Part shown: positions 6,547 through 11,256 of the stretch, one piece after another
Layout of the letters: each line of letters begins with the position of its first letter
Numbering within the stretch: the first letter of the stretch is position 1
From: Candidatus Peribacteraceae bacterium
GTDB taxonomy: Bacteria; Patescibacteriota; Gracilibacteria; Peribacterales; Peribacteraceae
NCBI GenBank assembly: GCA_013140485.1
Contig: JABFSS010000057.1
Location: 1-12,570 of the forward strand
DNA: 12,570 nt
Reading direction: 5' to 3'
The notes under the pieces: generated by a model
The model's database searches: none
Told to the model about the DNA's origin: nothing
What the model saw: the letters and a program-made list of their open reading frames with translations, nothing else
Position numbers and translations under genes: made by a program

Positions 6547-6558
6547 AGCTAATCGCCC
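6546..6558 (-). repeat. 13-bp copy of the tRNA-Ile 5' end
   Basis: GAGCTAATCGCCC occurs at 6476-6488, the first 13 nt of the tRNA on the minus strand, and again here 70 bp away. It may be a relic of a second tRNA gene or an attachment-site scar. Confidence 0.6.
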
Positions 6559-6633
6559 AACATCCGTGGGACCGAAAAAGGGTAGGGACCCGGGGGAAGA
6601 CGGTCAAGGAAGCGCAGAAACACCTTGCATCCC

Positions 6634-7245
6634 TTATTTCTCCGGTTTCATGAGGTCGATGCACCCCATAACGATATCAGCGATCTTTTTTGCGATATTT
6701 TCCCAGTTTCCGTAGTTTTCTTTCAGAAAATCCTTACCGTTGTTGTCATTCAGCGTCCCGGCAACGACGCAATTGAACAGGGGCTGATTGAGTTTGCCAT
6801 TTGTCCAAAATCTCACGAGATCGACAGTATGTTGTTCATCAACATGAATGACGAAGAGGCGTTCTCCGGGCTTCTGCTGGAGCCGCGTGTCCGCATTTTT
6901 CTTTGTTTTGGAAGCGAGAAACGGTGGGCAAATGAGAAAAGAAAGCCGCTGGTACTCCTTCTTGTTTTTCGGCCTCTTGTTTGCGGATGCCCAGATTTTT
7001 ACCTTCCTGTCGTTGAATTCTTTCTGCAGTGCACGGCGAAGTGCTTTTGTATCTTCCTTACATTGATCTGTAAATTTTCTGAATTCAGCATCTTCTTCAT
7101 TCGGGACAAAGGCGTAATTGTTTTTAAACCACCGAATTCGGTCGCCAAGCTCCTCCCTTCGCTCATGCAATTCTGTTCCACTCAATGCTGTGTATGCTTT
7201 GGGAATGTGAATTCCTTTGATGATGTTGCTGTCGCCCTCCTGCAT
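6634..7245 (-). CDS. AT-rich orphan protein next to tRNA-Ile
   Basis: A 203-aa soluble protein I do not recognise. The N-terminal half is strongly charged and predicted helical (ELHERREELGDRIRWF, then DAEFRKFTDQCKEDTKALRRALQKEF), possibly a coiled coil. The central part contains QRLSFLICPPF and ERLFVIHVDEQHTVDLVRFW, which look like beta strands of an alpha/beta domain. The C-terminus is helical (ENIAKKIADIVMGCIDLMK). No signal peptide or TM segment is seen. Base composition and lysine-rich usage differ from the GC-rich flanking genes, and it sits beside a tRNA with a partial duplicate, so horizontal acquisition is plausible. The start is well supported: TGGTATAAT lies exactly 6 nt before the ATG. 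A long opposite-strand reading frame over the same region looks like a shadow. Confidence 0.7.
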   Translation of the reverse strand: MQEGDSNIIKGIHIPKAYTALSGTELHERREELGDRIRWFKNNYAFVPNEEDAEFRKFTDQCKEDTKALRRALQKEFNDRKVKIWASANKRPKNKKEYQRLSFLICPPFLASKTKKNADTRLQQKPGERLFVIHVDEQHTVDLVRFWTNGKLNQPLFNCVVAGTLNDNNGKDFLKENYGNWENIAKKIADIVMGCIDLMKPEK

Positions 7246-7251
7246 TATAGT

Positions 7252-7260
7252 ATTATACCA
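7252..7260 (-). promoter_or_regulatory. Extended -10 box of the orphan gene
   Basis: TGGTATAAT on the minus strand, a perfect hexamer with TGn extension, lies exactly 6 nt before ATG 7245. It is the strongest promoter-like match in the window. Confidence 0.7.
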
Positions 7261-7280
7261 TATACTAGATTTTATAGGAA
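7261..7280 (+). promoter_or_regulatory. -10 box and Shine-Dalgarno site of the DUF2087 gene
   Basis: TATACT at 7261-7266 would give a start near 7273, and AGGAA at 7276-7280 lies 6 nt before ATG 7287. This is one of the few plausible ribosome binding sites in the window. Confidence 0.5.
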
Positions 7281-7286
7281 TCTCCC

Positions 7287-7553
7287 ATGTACGACGACCT
7301 CACTCATTTCTTTAACGAAGCCGGACAGATCACCGCTTGGCCCTCGAAGGCGAAGAAGCAACTGTCCGTGCTGCGCTTTCTCGCCGGGAAGTTCGAGGCC
7401 GCCAAGGACTATGACGAGCCCCAGGTCAACGAGCTGCTGAACCGGTGGCATACCTTCGAAGATCCCGCGCTCCTGCGCCGCGAGCTCTACATGAAGCACT
7501 TCCTCAACCGGGTGCCGGATGGGAGCAGATATTGGAAAGAGGGCGGCCCGTGA
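7287..7553 (+). CDS. DUF2087-domain protein
   Basis: An 88-aa protein matching the small DUF2087 domain: a 'WPSKAKKQLSVLRFLAGKFE' stretch, then 'YDEPQVNELLNRWHTFEDPALLRRELYMKHFLNRVPDGSRYW'. This is the family pattern (PxKxKKxLxxLxxLAxxFexxxxYtExEvNexL...D.alLRReLvd.g.l.R...gs.Yw). The domain resembles a winged helix and occurs alone or fused to transcriptional regulators, so a DNA- or RNA-binding role is possible but unproven. The whole protein is the domain. The gene has an AGGAA site 6 nt before its ATG. Its stop is only a few bases from the T-tract of the opposing terminator at 7558-7623. Confidence 0.85.
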   Translation: MYDDLTHFFNEAGQITAWPSKAKKQLSVLRFLAGKFEAAKDYDEPQVNELLNRWHTFEDPALLRRELYMKHFLNRVPDGSRYWKEGGP

Positions 7554-7557
7554 CATC

Positions 7558-7623
7558 AAAAAAACGGAGAGCGTCCGGTCAGCGGAGACGTCGACGTCTC
7601 AGCTGACAATGCGGTGCTCTCCG
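7558..7623 (-). terminator. Long intrinsic terminator of the Ser/Ala-rich protein gene
   Basis: On the minus strand CGGAGAGC pairs with GCTCTCCG (7616-7623 with 7565-7572), and seven T residues follow (7558-7564). Nested inside are GTCAGC/GCTGAC and a 16-bp perfect palindrome, GAGACGTCGACGTCTC. The loop-and-stem is about 59 nt, far longer than a minimal terminator. It lies between the convergent DUF2087 and Ser/Ala-rich genes. Confidence 0.85.
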
Positions 7624-7644
7624 CTTTGGAATTCACGAGTGCTC

Positions 7645-8070
7645 TCAGTTCGACGATGCCGAGGACGACGTGGCTGAGCTTGCGCTGCCGGAGGTCGCGG
7701 AACCTGCAGAGGAAGACGTTGCCGAGCTGGCGGCGGAGGACGTCGATGACTTCGAGGCCGAGGTCGCGCTGGAGTAATACTTGTTGGTCAGGATGGTCTT
7801 GGTCTTGTTGACCGTTCCGCCCGTGCGCTGACGCTCGCGCTCCAGGTTCTTCAGTTGGCGCTGGGTGAACTTCCTGACAGCGTTCGAAACTTTTCCTTCC
7901 GCTTTGACTTCCATTTTTTTGTTGATGACGCCGCGCATGCAATTGCGCTTCGCTATTGTGGTCAGGCCGGAACAGATCTGGCCAGGAGCCGCAGTGTCTT
8001 TGGCGAGAGCGGTGGCAGCCATCGTCATCGCGATGGACGACGCGGCGAGGAGAGTGACGAATTTCTTCAT
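7645..8070 (-). CDS. Secreted Ser/Ala-rich protein
   Basis: A 141-aa protein with a clear Sec signal peptide: MKK, hydrophobic residues of about 4-21, and likely cleavage after ALA (23/24). The mature part starts with two cysteines (C33 and C44) that could form a disulfide, followed by a basic, helical stretch (VRKFTQRQLKNLERERQRTGGTVNKTKT). The last 45 residues or so are almost only Ser, Ala, Thr and Gly in SSAT/SSSA-like repeats. This is a flexible tail as seen in surface, cell-wall or glycosylated proteins. No named family is recognised. A TATTCT box lies 18 nt before the ATG, and the gene ends in a strong intrinsic terminator. Confidence 0.75.
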   Translation of the reverse strand: MKKFVTLLAASSIAMTMAATALAKDTAAPGQICSGLTTIAKRNCMRGVINKKMEVKAEGKVSNAVRKFTQRQLKNLERERQRTGGTVNKTKTILTNKYYSSATSASKSSTSSAASSATSSSAGSATSGSASSATSSSASSN

Positions 8071-8089
8071 ACGGAAAAGGGGTACGGAA

Positions 8090-8095
8090 GAATAG
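8090..8095 (-). promoter_or_regulatory. -10 box of the Ser/Ala-rich protein gene
   Basis: TATTCT on the minus strand lies about 18 nt before ATG 8070, with TTGTAG about 16 bp further upstream as a weak -35 candidate. The leader of about 11 nt has no Shine-Dalgarno site. Confidence 0.35.
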
Positions 8096-8193
8096 AAAGA
8101 CGGACAGAGCCTACAAACTTCAGGGGCGAAGAGGAATTGCCAGAACAGCGGATGAGTGGCGGGACATCATCACGAATAGACGGCATTGTCATT

Positions 8194-8230
8194 CCGAGTA
8201 GCTCAGCGTGGAGCGCTGAGCGTAACGAGG
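8194..8230 (+). repeat. REP-like hairpin, copy 1
   Basis: CCGAGTAG, stem CTCAGCG, loop TGGAG, stem CGCTGAG, then CGTAACGAGG. The flanking TCATT and GATGA extend the pairing at the base. It lies between prs and the Ser/Ala-rich gene. Confidence 0.8.
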
Positions 8231-8240
8231 GATGAAGCAA

Positions 8241-9170
8241 TTATTCCCCATACAACTCACTAACACTCTGTCCGCTCTCAATGTGTCTGATCACCTCAGC
8301 GAGCAGGGGAGCGATGGGGAGGACGGTCAAGCCGGGGAAGGCATTGTCATCTTGCGGGATGCTGTCGGTCACGACCACTTCGGCAAACCCGGCCTTCTTA
8401 AGACGGTCATTCGCCGGGCCGGAGAAGACGCCGTGCGTCGCAGCCGCATAGACGTCCTTGTTGGCGCCCCGCGCGAGCAGGGCTTCCTTTCCCGACAGGA
8501 GAGTTCCTGCCGTATCGATGATGTCGTCGTAGAGGATGCAGGTCTTGCCTTCCACGTCGCCGACGACTTCCAGAACCTCAGCTTCATGATGTTCCGGCCT
8601 GCTCTTGTGGAGAATCGCGAGCGGTACGCCGAGCGCATCGGCGAACTTCTTGGCGCGCTTGGCGCCGCCGACGTCCGGCGCGACGACGACGGGGTTCTTC
8701 AGTTTCTTCTTGCGGAATTCCTTTGCGAAAATCAGGCGTGAGGAGAGCGCGTCGGCGGGCACGGAGAAGAATCCCTGGATCTGGTCGCTGTGGAGCTCGA
8801 GGACGAGCACGTGGTCGGCACCCGCCTTCTCCAGAAGATCGGCGATCAGCTTGGCCGAAATGGGTTCCCGCGGCTCCGAGACGCGATCCTGACGGGCGTA
8901 GGGCATGTGGGGGAGCAGGACGTGGACGGTCTTGGCGAAACTGAGCTTGGCGGCCTGGCAGAGCAGGAACAGTTCCATCATGTCCTCATTGGGATGCTTT
9001 CCCGCCGTTTGCAAAATGTACACGTCGCGTCCGCGGACGGATTCGCCGAAGCGAACGTAGCGTTCCCCGGACGAAAACGTCTTGGTCACGAGCGATCCGA
9101 GTGGTGCTTTGAGTTCGGCGCTGAGCGCTTTTGCCAGTGCCGGGTGGGACGATCCTGCGAAGAGATGCAT
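8241..9170 (-). CDS. prs: Ribose-phosphate pyrophosphokinase (PRPP synthetase)
   Basis: Prs transfers pyrophosphate from ATP to ribose-5-phosphate to make PRPP for purine, pyrimidine, NAD, His and Trp synthesis. The 309-aa protein covers the full family length (E. coli 315 aa). Visible features are an N-terminal MHLFAGSSHPALA, the catalytic flexible loop PYARQDRVSEPREPISAKL (about residues 89-107), the metal-binding LELHSDQIQGFF, the ATP/ribose region VVVAPDVGGAKRAKKFA, and the PRPP-binding loop LYDDIIDTAGTL. All key motifs are intact. Some regions (FLLCQAAKLSFAKTVHVLLPH) differ from proteobacterial Prs. It is divergent from the PRC-barrel gene, and the two -10 boxes overlap. Confidence 0.97.
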   Translation of the reverse strand: MHLFAGSSHPALAKALSAELKAPLGSLVTKTFSSGERYVRFGESVRGRDVYILQTAGKHPNEDMMELFLLCQAAKLSFAKTVHVLLPHMPYARQDRVSEPREPISAKLIADLLEKAGADHVLVLELHSDQIQGFFSVPADALSSRLIFAKEFRKKKLKNPVVVAPDVGGAKRAKKFADALGVPLAILHKSRPEHHEAEVLEVVGDVEGKTCILYDDIIDTAGTLLSGKEALLARGANKDVYAAATHGVFSGPANDRLKKAGFAEVVVTDSIPQDDNAFPGLTVLPIAPLLAEVIRHIESGQSVSELYGE

Positions 9171-9181
9171 GGCTACGCTAC

Positions 9182-9191
9182 TATTCTACCA
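9182..9191. promoter_or_regulatory. Overlapping divergent -10 boxes (prs and PRC-barrel gene)
   Basis: On the plus strand TATTCT (9182-9187) lies 5 nt before ATG 9193. On the minus strand TGGTAGAAT (hexamer 9183-9188) lies 12 nt before ATG 9170. The two boxes share five base pairs, so RNA polymerase probably cannot occupy both at once. Confidence 0.55.
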
Positions 9192-9192
9192 G

Positions 9193-9729
9193 ATGCGCGC
9201 ACGATATACGAGGTCTCTCGGCCTTCCCGTTCTCGATGAAGAATCGGGCGAAGTGCTCGGCAGCGTCGCCGGGATGCTTCTGAATCCGGACACCGGAGTG
9301 GTCGAAGGATTTTTCGTGCGCACGGAGGGGTTCTTTTCCGGGCAGAATCTCTTTCTCGGCAGCGCCGACATTTTGCATTGGGGTTTGCGCATCACGGTGC
9401 GAGACCGGGACGTCCTCTCGTCACCCGAGGAGCGTGTCCGCCTGCAACCGCTGCTCGAAGGCCGGCGGCCCGTCATCGGACAGAAGATCATCACCGAGAG
9501 CGGCAGGACGCTTGGGCGCTGCACCGATGTCCAATTCAACACCGAATCGTTCCGTCTCGAATGGCTGTTCCCCCGCCGCTTTTTCCGGTGGGGCATTCCC
9601 ATTTCTGCAAAGCAAATCGTCGAGGTGAAGACGGAGGGGGTCATCGTGAAAGATCCGGCGGCGGTGGAGAGGGAAGGGGCGGTTCGCGAACCGCCCGTGC
9701 TGGTGCCGCCGATGCCGGAGGCGGCGTGA
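9193..9729 (+). CDS. PRC-barrel domain protein
   Basis: A 178-aa protein with two PRC-barrel-like halves. The first (about residues 6-75) reads SLGLPVLDEESGEVLGSVAGMLLNPDTGVVEGFFVR. The second (about 88-155) reads PVIGQKIITESGRTLGRCTDVQFNTESFRLEWLF. The motif 'G.pV.d..sGe.lG.V.dvl.dp.tg.v.gf.V' is diagnostic. PRC barrels are found in RimM, photosynthetic reaction-centre H subunits and YlmC/YmxH-like sporulation proteins; the role of free-standing ones is mostly unknown. A Pro/Glu-rich tail follows. I chose ATG 9193 because MRARYTRSLG gives the usual domain start and TATTCT lies 5 nt upstream; the longer open frame from 9082 would run through prs. Confidence 0.85.
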   Translation: MRARYTRSLGLPVLDEESGEVLGSVAGMLLNPDTGVVEGFFVRTEGFFSGQNLFLGSADILHWGLRITVRDRDVLSSPEERVRLQPLLEGRRPVIGQKIITESGRTLGRCTDVQFNTESFRLEWLFPRRFFRWGIPISAKQIVEVKTEGVIVKDPAAVEREGAVREPPVLVPPMPEAA

Positions 9730-9746
9730 GAATGCAATCGATGGTC

Positions 9747-9782
9747 CCTCGTACGCCCGTTGCGCCGCAACGGGCTACTCGG
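9747..9782 (-). repeat. REP-like hairpin, copy 2
   Basis: Read on the minus strand: CCGAGTAG, stem CCCGTTG, loop CGGCG, stem CAACGGG, then CGTACGAGG (one base shorter than other copies). It is preceded by TGTCATC, as in copies 1 and 5. Confidence 0.8.
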
Positions 9783-9808
9783 GATGACAAAAGCGTTGTA
9801 AGACAATG

Positions 9809-9845
9809 CCTCGATACGCTCGCCGCTCCACGGCGAGCTACTCGG
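9809..9845 (-). repeat. REP-like hairpin, copy 3
   Basis: Read on the minus strand: CCGAGTAG, stem CTCGCCG, loop TGGAG, stem CGGCGAG, then CGTATCGAGG. It stands head to head with copy 4, 23 bp away, as an inverted pair. Confidence 0.8.
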
Positions 9846-9868
9846 CGAAGATTTTATAGAACAGTTGC

Positions 9869-9905
9869 CCGAGTAGCCCACGGCGGAGCCGTGGGCGTAT
9901 CGAGG
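9869..9905 (+). repeat. REP-like hairpin, copy 4
   Basis: CCGAGTAG, stem CCCACGG, loop CGGAG, stem CCGTGGG, then CGTATCGAGG. It shares the CGTAT flank with copy 3. Confidence 0.8.
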
Positions 9906-9931
9906 GGTTTGTTATCACTGCGCCTGTCATT

Positions 9932-9968
9932 CCGAGTAGTTCGCGCTGGAGGCGCGAACGTAACGAGG
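9932..9968 (+). repeat. REP-like hairpin, copy 5
   Basis: CCGAGTAG, stem TTCGCGC, loop TGGAG, stem GCGCGAA, then CGTAACGAGG. It is preceded by GTCATT, as in copy 1. It lies just before the terminator of the pilin-like gene. Confidence 0.8.
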
Positions 9969-9971
9969 AAC

Positions 9972-10003
9972 AATAAAAAACCCCCACCTTGCGGCAGGGG
10001 TTT
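9972..10003 (-). terminator. Intrinsic terminator of the pilin-like gene
   Basis: On the minus strand AAACCCCTGCC pairs with GGTGGGGGTTT (two wobbles) around a GCAA tetraloop, followed by a run of T. It lies 22 bp after the stop of the 10026-10397 gene. Confidence 0.88.
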
Positions 10004-10025
10004 GGAATGCGATGATTGCGCCGGC

Positions 10026-10397
10026 TTAGATCTCGTTCGGAATGACATCCGTGAAGAATCCGACGATCACGCGGGCGAAGAGGATGATGAGGAGACCGAT
10101 CACGACGTAGAGAATCGTTTTCTTGGCCTTGTCCTTCTGGTCGTCGCTGCCGCCGGAGACGATCAGGCGGATGCCGGCGATGACGATGAAGATGACGGCT
10201 GCGAGCGCGAGGAAGTCCAAGACGAATTCCAGGATGCTGAGGATCACGTCGCGGATGCCTTGCTTGTCGACAGCGCCCGGCGTGCCGGCGATGTCGGGAA
10301 CGGGACCGCCGAAGCCGGCGAGCGCCGTTGAAAACGGAGTCATCGCGCCGGTCAGCACGAGCCACGTCCGGCAGGAGAGCTTCTGAAAGGTGGACAT
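10026..10397 (-). CDS. TrbC/VirB2-like pilin-type membrane protein
   Basis: A 123-aa protein with a signal peptide (MSTFQKLSCRTWLVL..., likely cut after STALA at residue 27), a short Gly/Pro-rich segment, and two TM helices. The helices are about 48-80 (VILSILEFVLDFLALAAVIFIVIAGIRLIVSGG) and 92-118 (TILYVVIGLLIILFARVIVGFF), joined by the polar loop SDDQKDKAKK. This 'helix, GG(S/N)xxQxxKAKK, helix' pattern is typical of T4SS pilin-like (VirB2/TrbC) proteins widely found in CPR genomes, where they are thought to belong to the envelope or a conjugation-like pilus. No other T4SS gene is in the window. ATG 10397 was chosen because it starts the signal peptide; the open frame extends upstream to 10508 without a sensible N-terminus. 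Confidence 0.82.
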   Translation of the reverse strand: MSTFQKLSCRTWLVLTGAMTPFSTALAGFGGPVPDIAGTPGAVDKQGIRDVILSILEFVLDFLALAAVIFIVIAGIRLIVSGGSDDQKDKAKKTILYVVIGLLIILFARVIVGFFTDVIPNEI

Positions 10398-10451
10398 AAG
10401 AAGAGAGTGGGGAATTGAGCAATTTTTACTCCGTCTGCATGGCTCCCGCAA

Positions 10452-10481
10452 GCGCTGCGGTTGCAGCGCGGAGGAATCTCC
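10452..10481. repeat. Two small hairpins between membrane-protein genes
   Basis: GCGCTGC-GGTT-GCAGCGC (10452-10469) is a perfect 7-bp stem, followed directly by GGAG-GAAT-CTCC (10470-10481). They lie in the 123-bp gap between two same-strand genes, without a T-tract. They may be an mRNA processing or stability structure. Confidence 0.5.
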
Positions 10482-10520
10482 TTGACGGGAAAAGACATCA
10501 CGATGCAATCACATAAAAAA

Positions 10521-11081
10521 TCAATGATTACTCATGATTCCGGCGGCAATCAGCACCACTGCGGGCAATGTGAACCACACGTCGAGGTTACTAATCATGA
10601 GCGACATGAGCTGGCTATTTTCCAAAATCGCCGCGAGTCCCGGCGTCGCCGTCACCTGCATATCGAACAAATTCGCGCCCGAAATGAACGTCAGCAGCGT
10701 TGCGAGGAGCAAGCCCGCCGTCGCAAAACCCGCCGCGGCCGTCATCCCCATGTTCACGGCCATGCTGCCCTCCTTGCTGTACTGCACGTGAAACCCGGCT
10801 TTGACCGCCAGGAACACGATGATGGTGATGAAGAGCGTCAGGTTGAGAATCGACGTCATCGTCGTATCGAGCGGAATGCCGACCACCCCGAGCATCGATT
10901 GTGTCTCGGTGAATCCGAACAGCCGCTGCGCGAAATTCCCGATGCCAGCCACAGCGACGATCGCGACGTAACTGCTCAGAATGATTTTGATCGCCTCCTT
11001 CTTCCCGATGATGAAACTGTACGTGATGACGAGGGCGAAGAAGACGACGATGAATAAATCCCAGCTCAATGTAAGGTTCAT
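10521..11081 (-). CDS. Multi-span membrane protein of unknown function
   Basis: A 186-aa protein with about five hydrophobic helices: WDLFIVVFFALVITYSFII, KIILSSYVAIVAVAGIG, LTLFITIIVFLAVKAGF, MTAAAGFATAGLLLATLLTFI and LPAVVLIAAGIM. The N-terminal half (a helix, then GKKEAIKIILSSYVAI) is loosely like CvpA-type proteins, but the resemblance is too weak to name it. It is encoded just upstream of the pilin-like gene on the same strand (123-bp gap), so the two may be co-transcribed or functionally linked at the envelope. ATG 11081 was chosen over the longer frame to 11114 because TGCTACAAT lies 8 nt upstream and the shorter form starts at the first TM helix. Confidence 0.72.
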   Translation of the reverse strand: MNLTLSWDLFIVVFFALVITYSFIIGKKEAIKIILSSYVAIVAVAGIGNFAQRLFGFTETQSMLGVVGIPLDTTMTSILNLTLFITIIVFLAVKAGFHVQYSKEGSMAVNMGMTAAAGFATAGLLLATLLTFISGANLFDMQVTATPGLAAILENSQLMSLMISNLDVWFTLPAVVLIAAGIMSNH

Positions 11082-11089
11082 GGTGATGA

Positions 11090-11098
11090 ATTGTAGCA
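11090..11098 (-). promoter_or_regulatory. Extended -10 box of the multi-span membrane protein gene
   Basis: TGCTACAAT on the minus strand is followed by 8 nt and then ATG 11081, predicting a leader of at most 1-2 nt. Confidence 0.55.
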
Positions 11099-11105
11099 GA
11101 GAGCG

Positions 11106-11221
11106 AATGACCAATGACTAATCTTTAATGAAAGCTCGAAGGAAATAATTTCCAAGGAAGAAATTATGCCTTTCAACTTTAGGTATTGAAATATTTCATT
11201 AGTGATTCGTCATTGGTCATT
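11106..11221. repeat. Heptamer inverted repeat between divergent genes
   Basis: AATGACCAATGAC (11106-11118) is exactly complementary to GTCATTGGTCATT (11209-11221), and weaker pairing continues inward to AAA/TTT (11133/11194). The arms read as 7-mers (GACCAAT, GACTAAT). Inside is the palindrome GGAAATAATTTCC (11141-11153). It resembles the octamer repeats at gene ends but sits between two divergent promoters. Confidence 0.7.
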
Positions 11222-11244
11222 GATGTGAAAATCATGAAAAGCAG

Positions 11245-11250
11245 TATGCT
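11245..11250 (+). promoter_or_regulatory. truB -10 box, leaderless type
   Basis: TATGCT lies exactly 6 nt before GTG 11257. TTGATG at 11220-11225 is a possible -35 box at 19-bp spacing. Confidence 0.5.
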
Positions 11251-11256
11251 TCTCCT

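Noticed and set aside
6413..6558. Prophage or integrated element attachment site
   Set aside because: Only 13 bp are duplicated, from the tRNA 5' end rather than the usual 3' end, and no integrase or phage gene is present. Kept only as a possible scar.
6625..7440. 271-aa plus-strand ORF across the tRNA-proximal region
   Set aside because: It is antisense to the 203-aa gene, which has a strong promoter and a sensible protein, and it runs on into the DUF2087 gene out of frame.
9747..9968. CRISPR array or attC/integron cassette array
   Set aside because: The units are hairpins of both orientations with irregular short gaps and no spacers of constant length. There is no integrase or cas gene, and the GTAG foot fits REP elements better.
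9378..10331. 317-aa plus-strand ORF
   Set aside because: It overlaps the PRC-barrel gene out of frame, runs through four hairpin repeats and a terminator, and then antisense to the pilin-like gene. Its composition is Arg/Gly/Asp-rich noise.
10398..10508. Upstream extension of the pilin-like gene
   Set aside because: The added residues are Arg/Ser-rich, without order. The signal peptide begins at ATG 10397.
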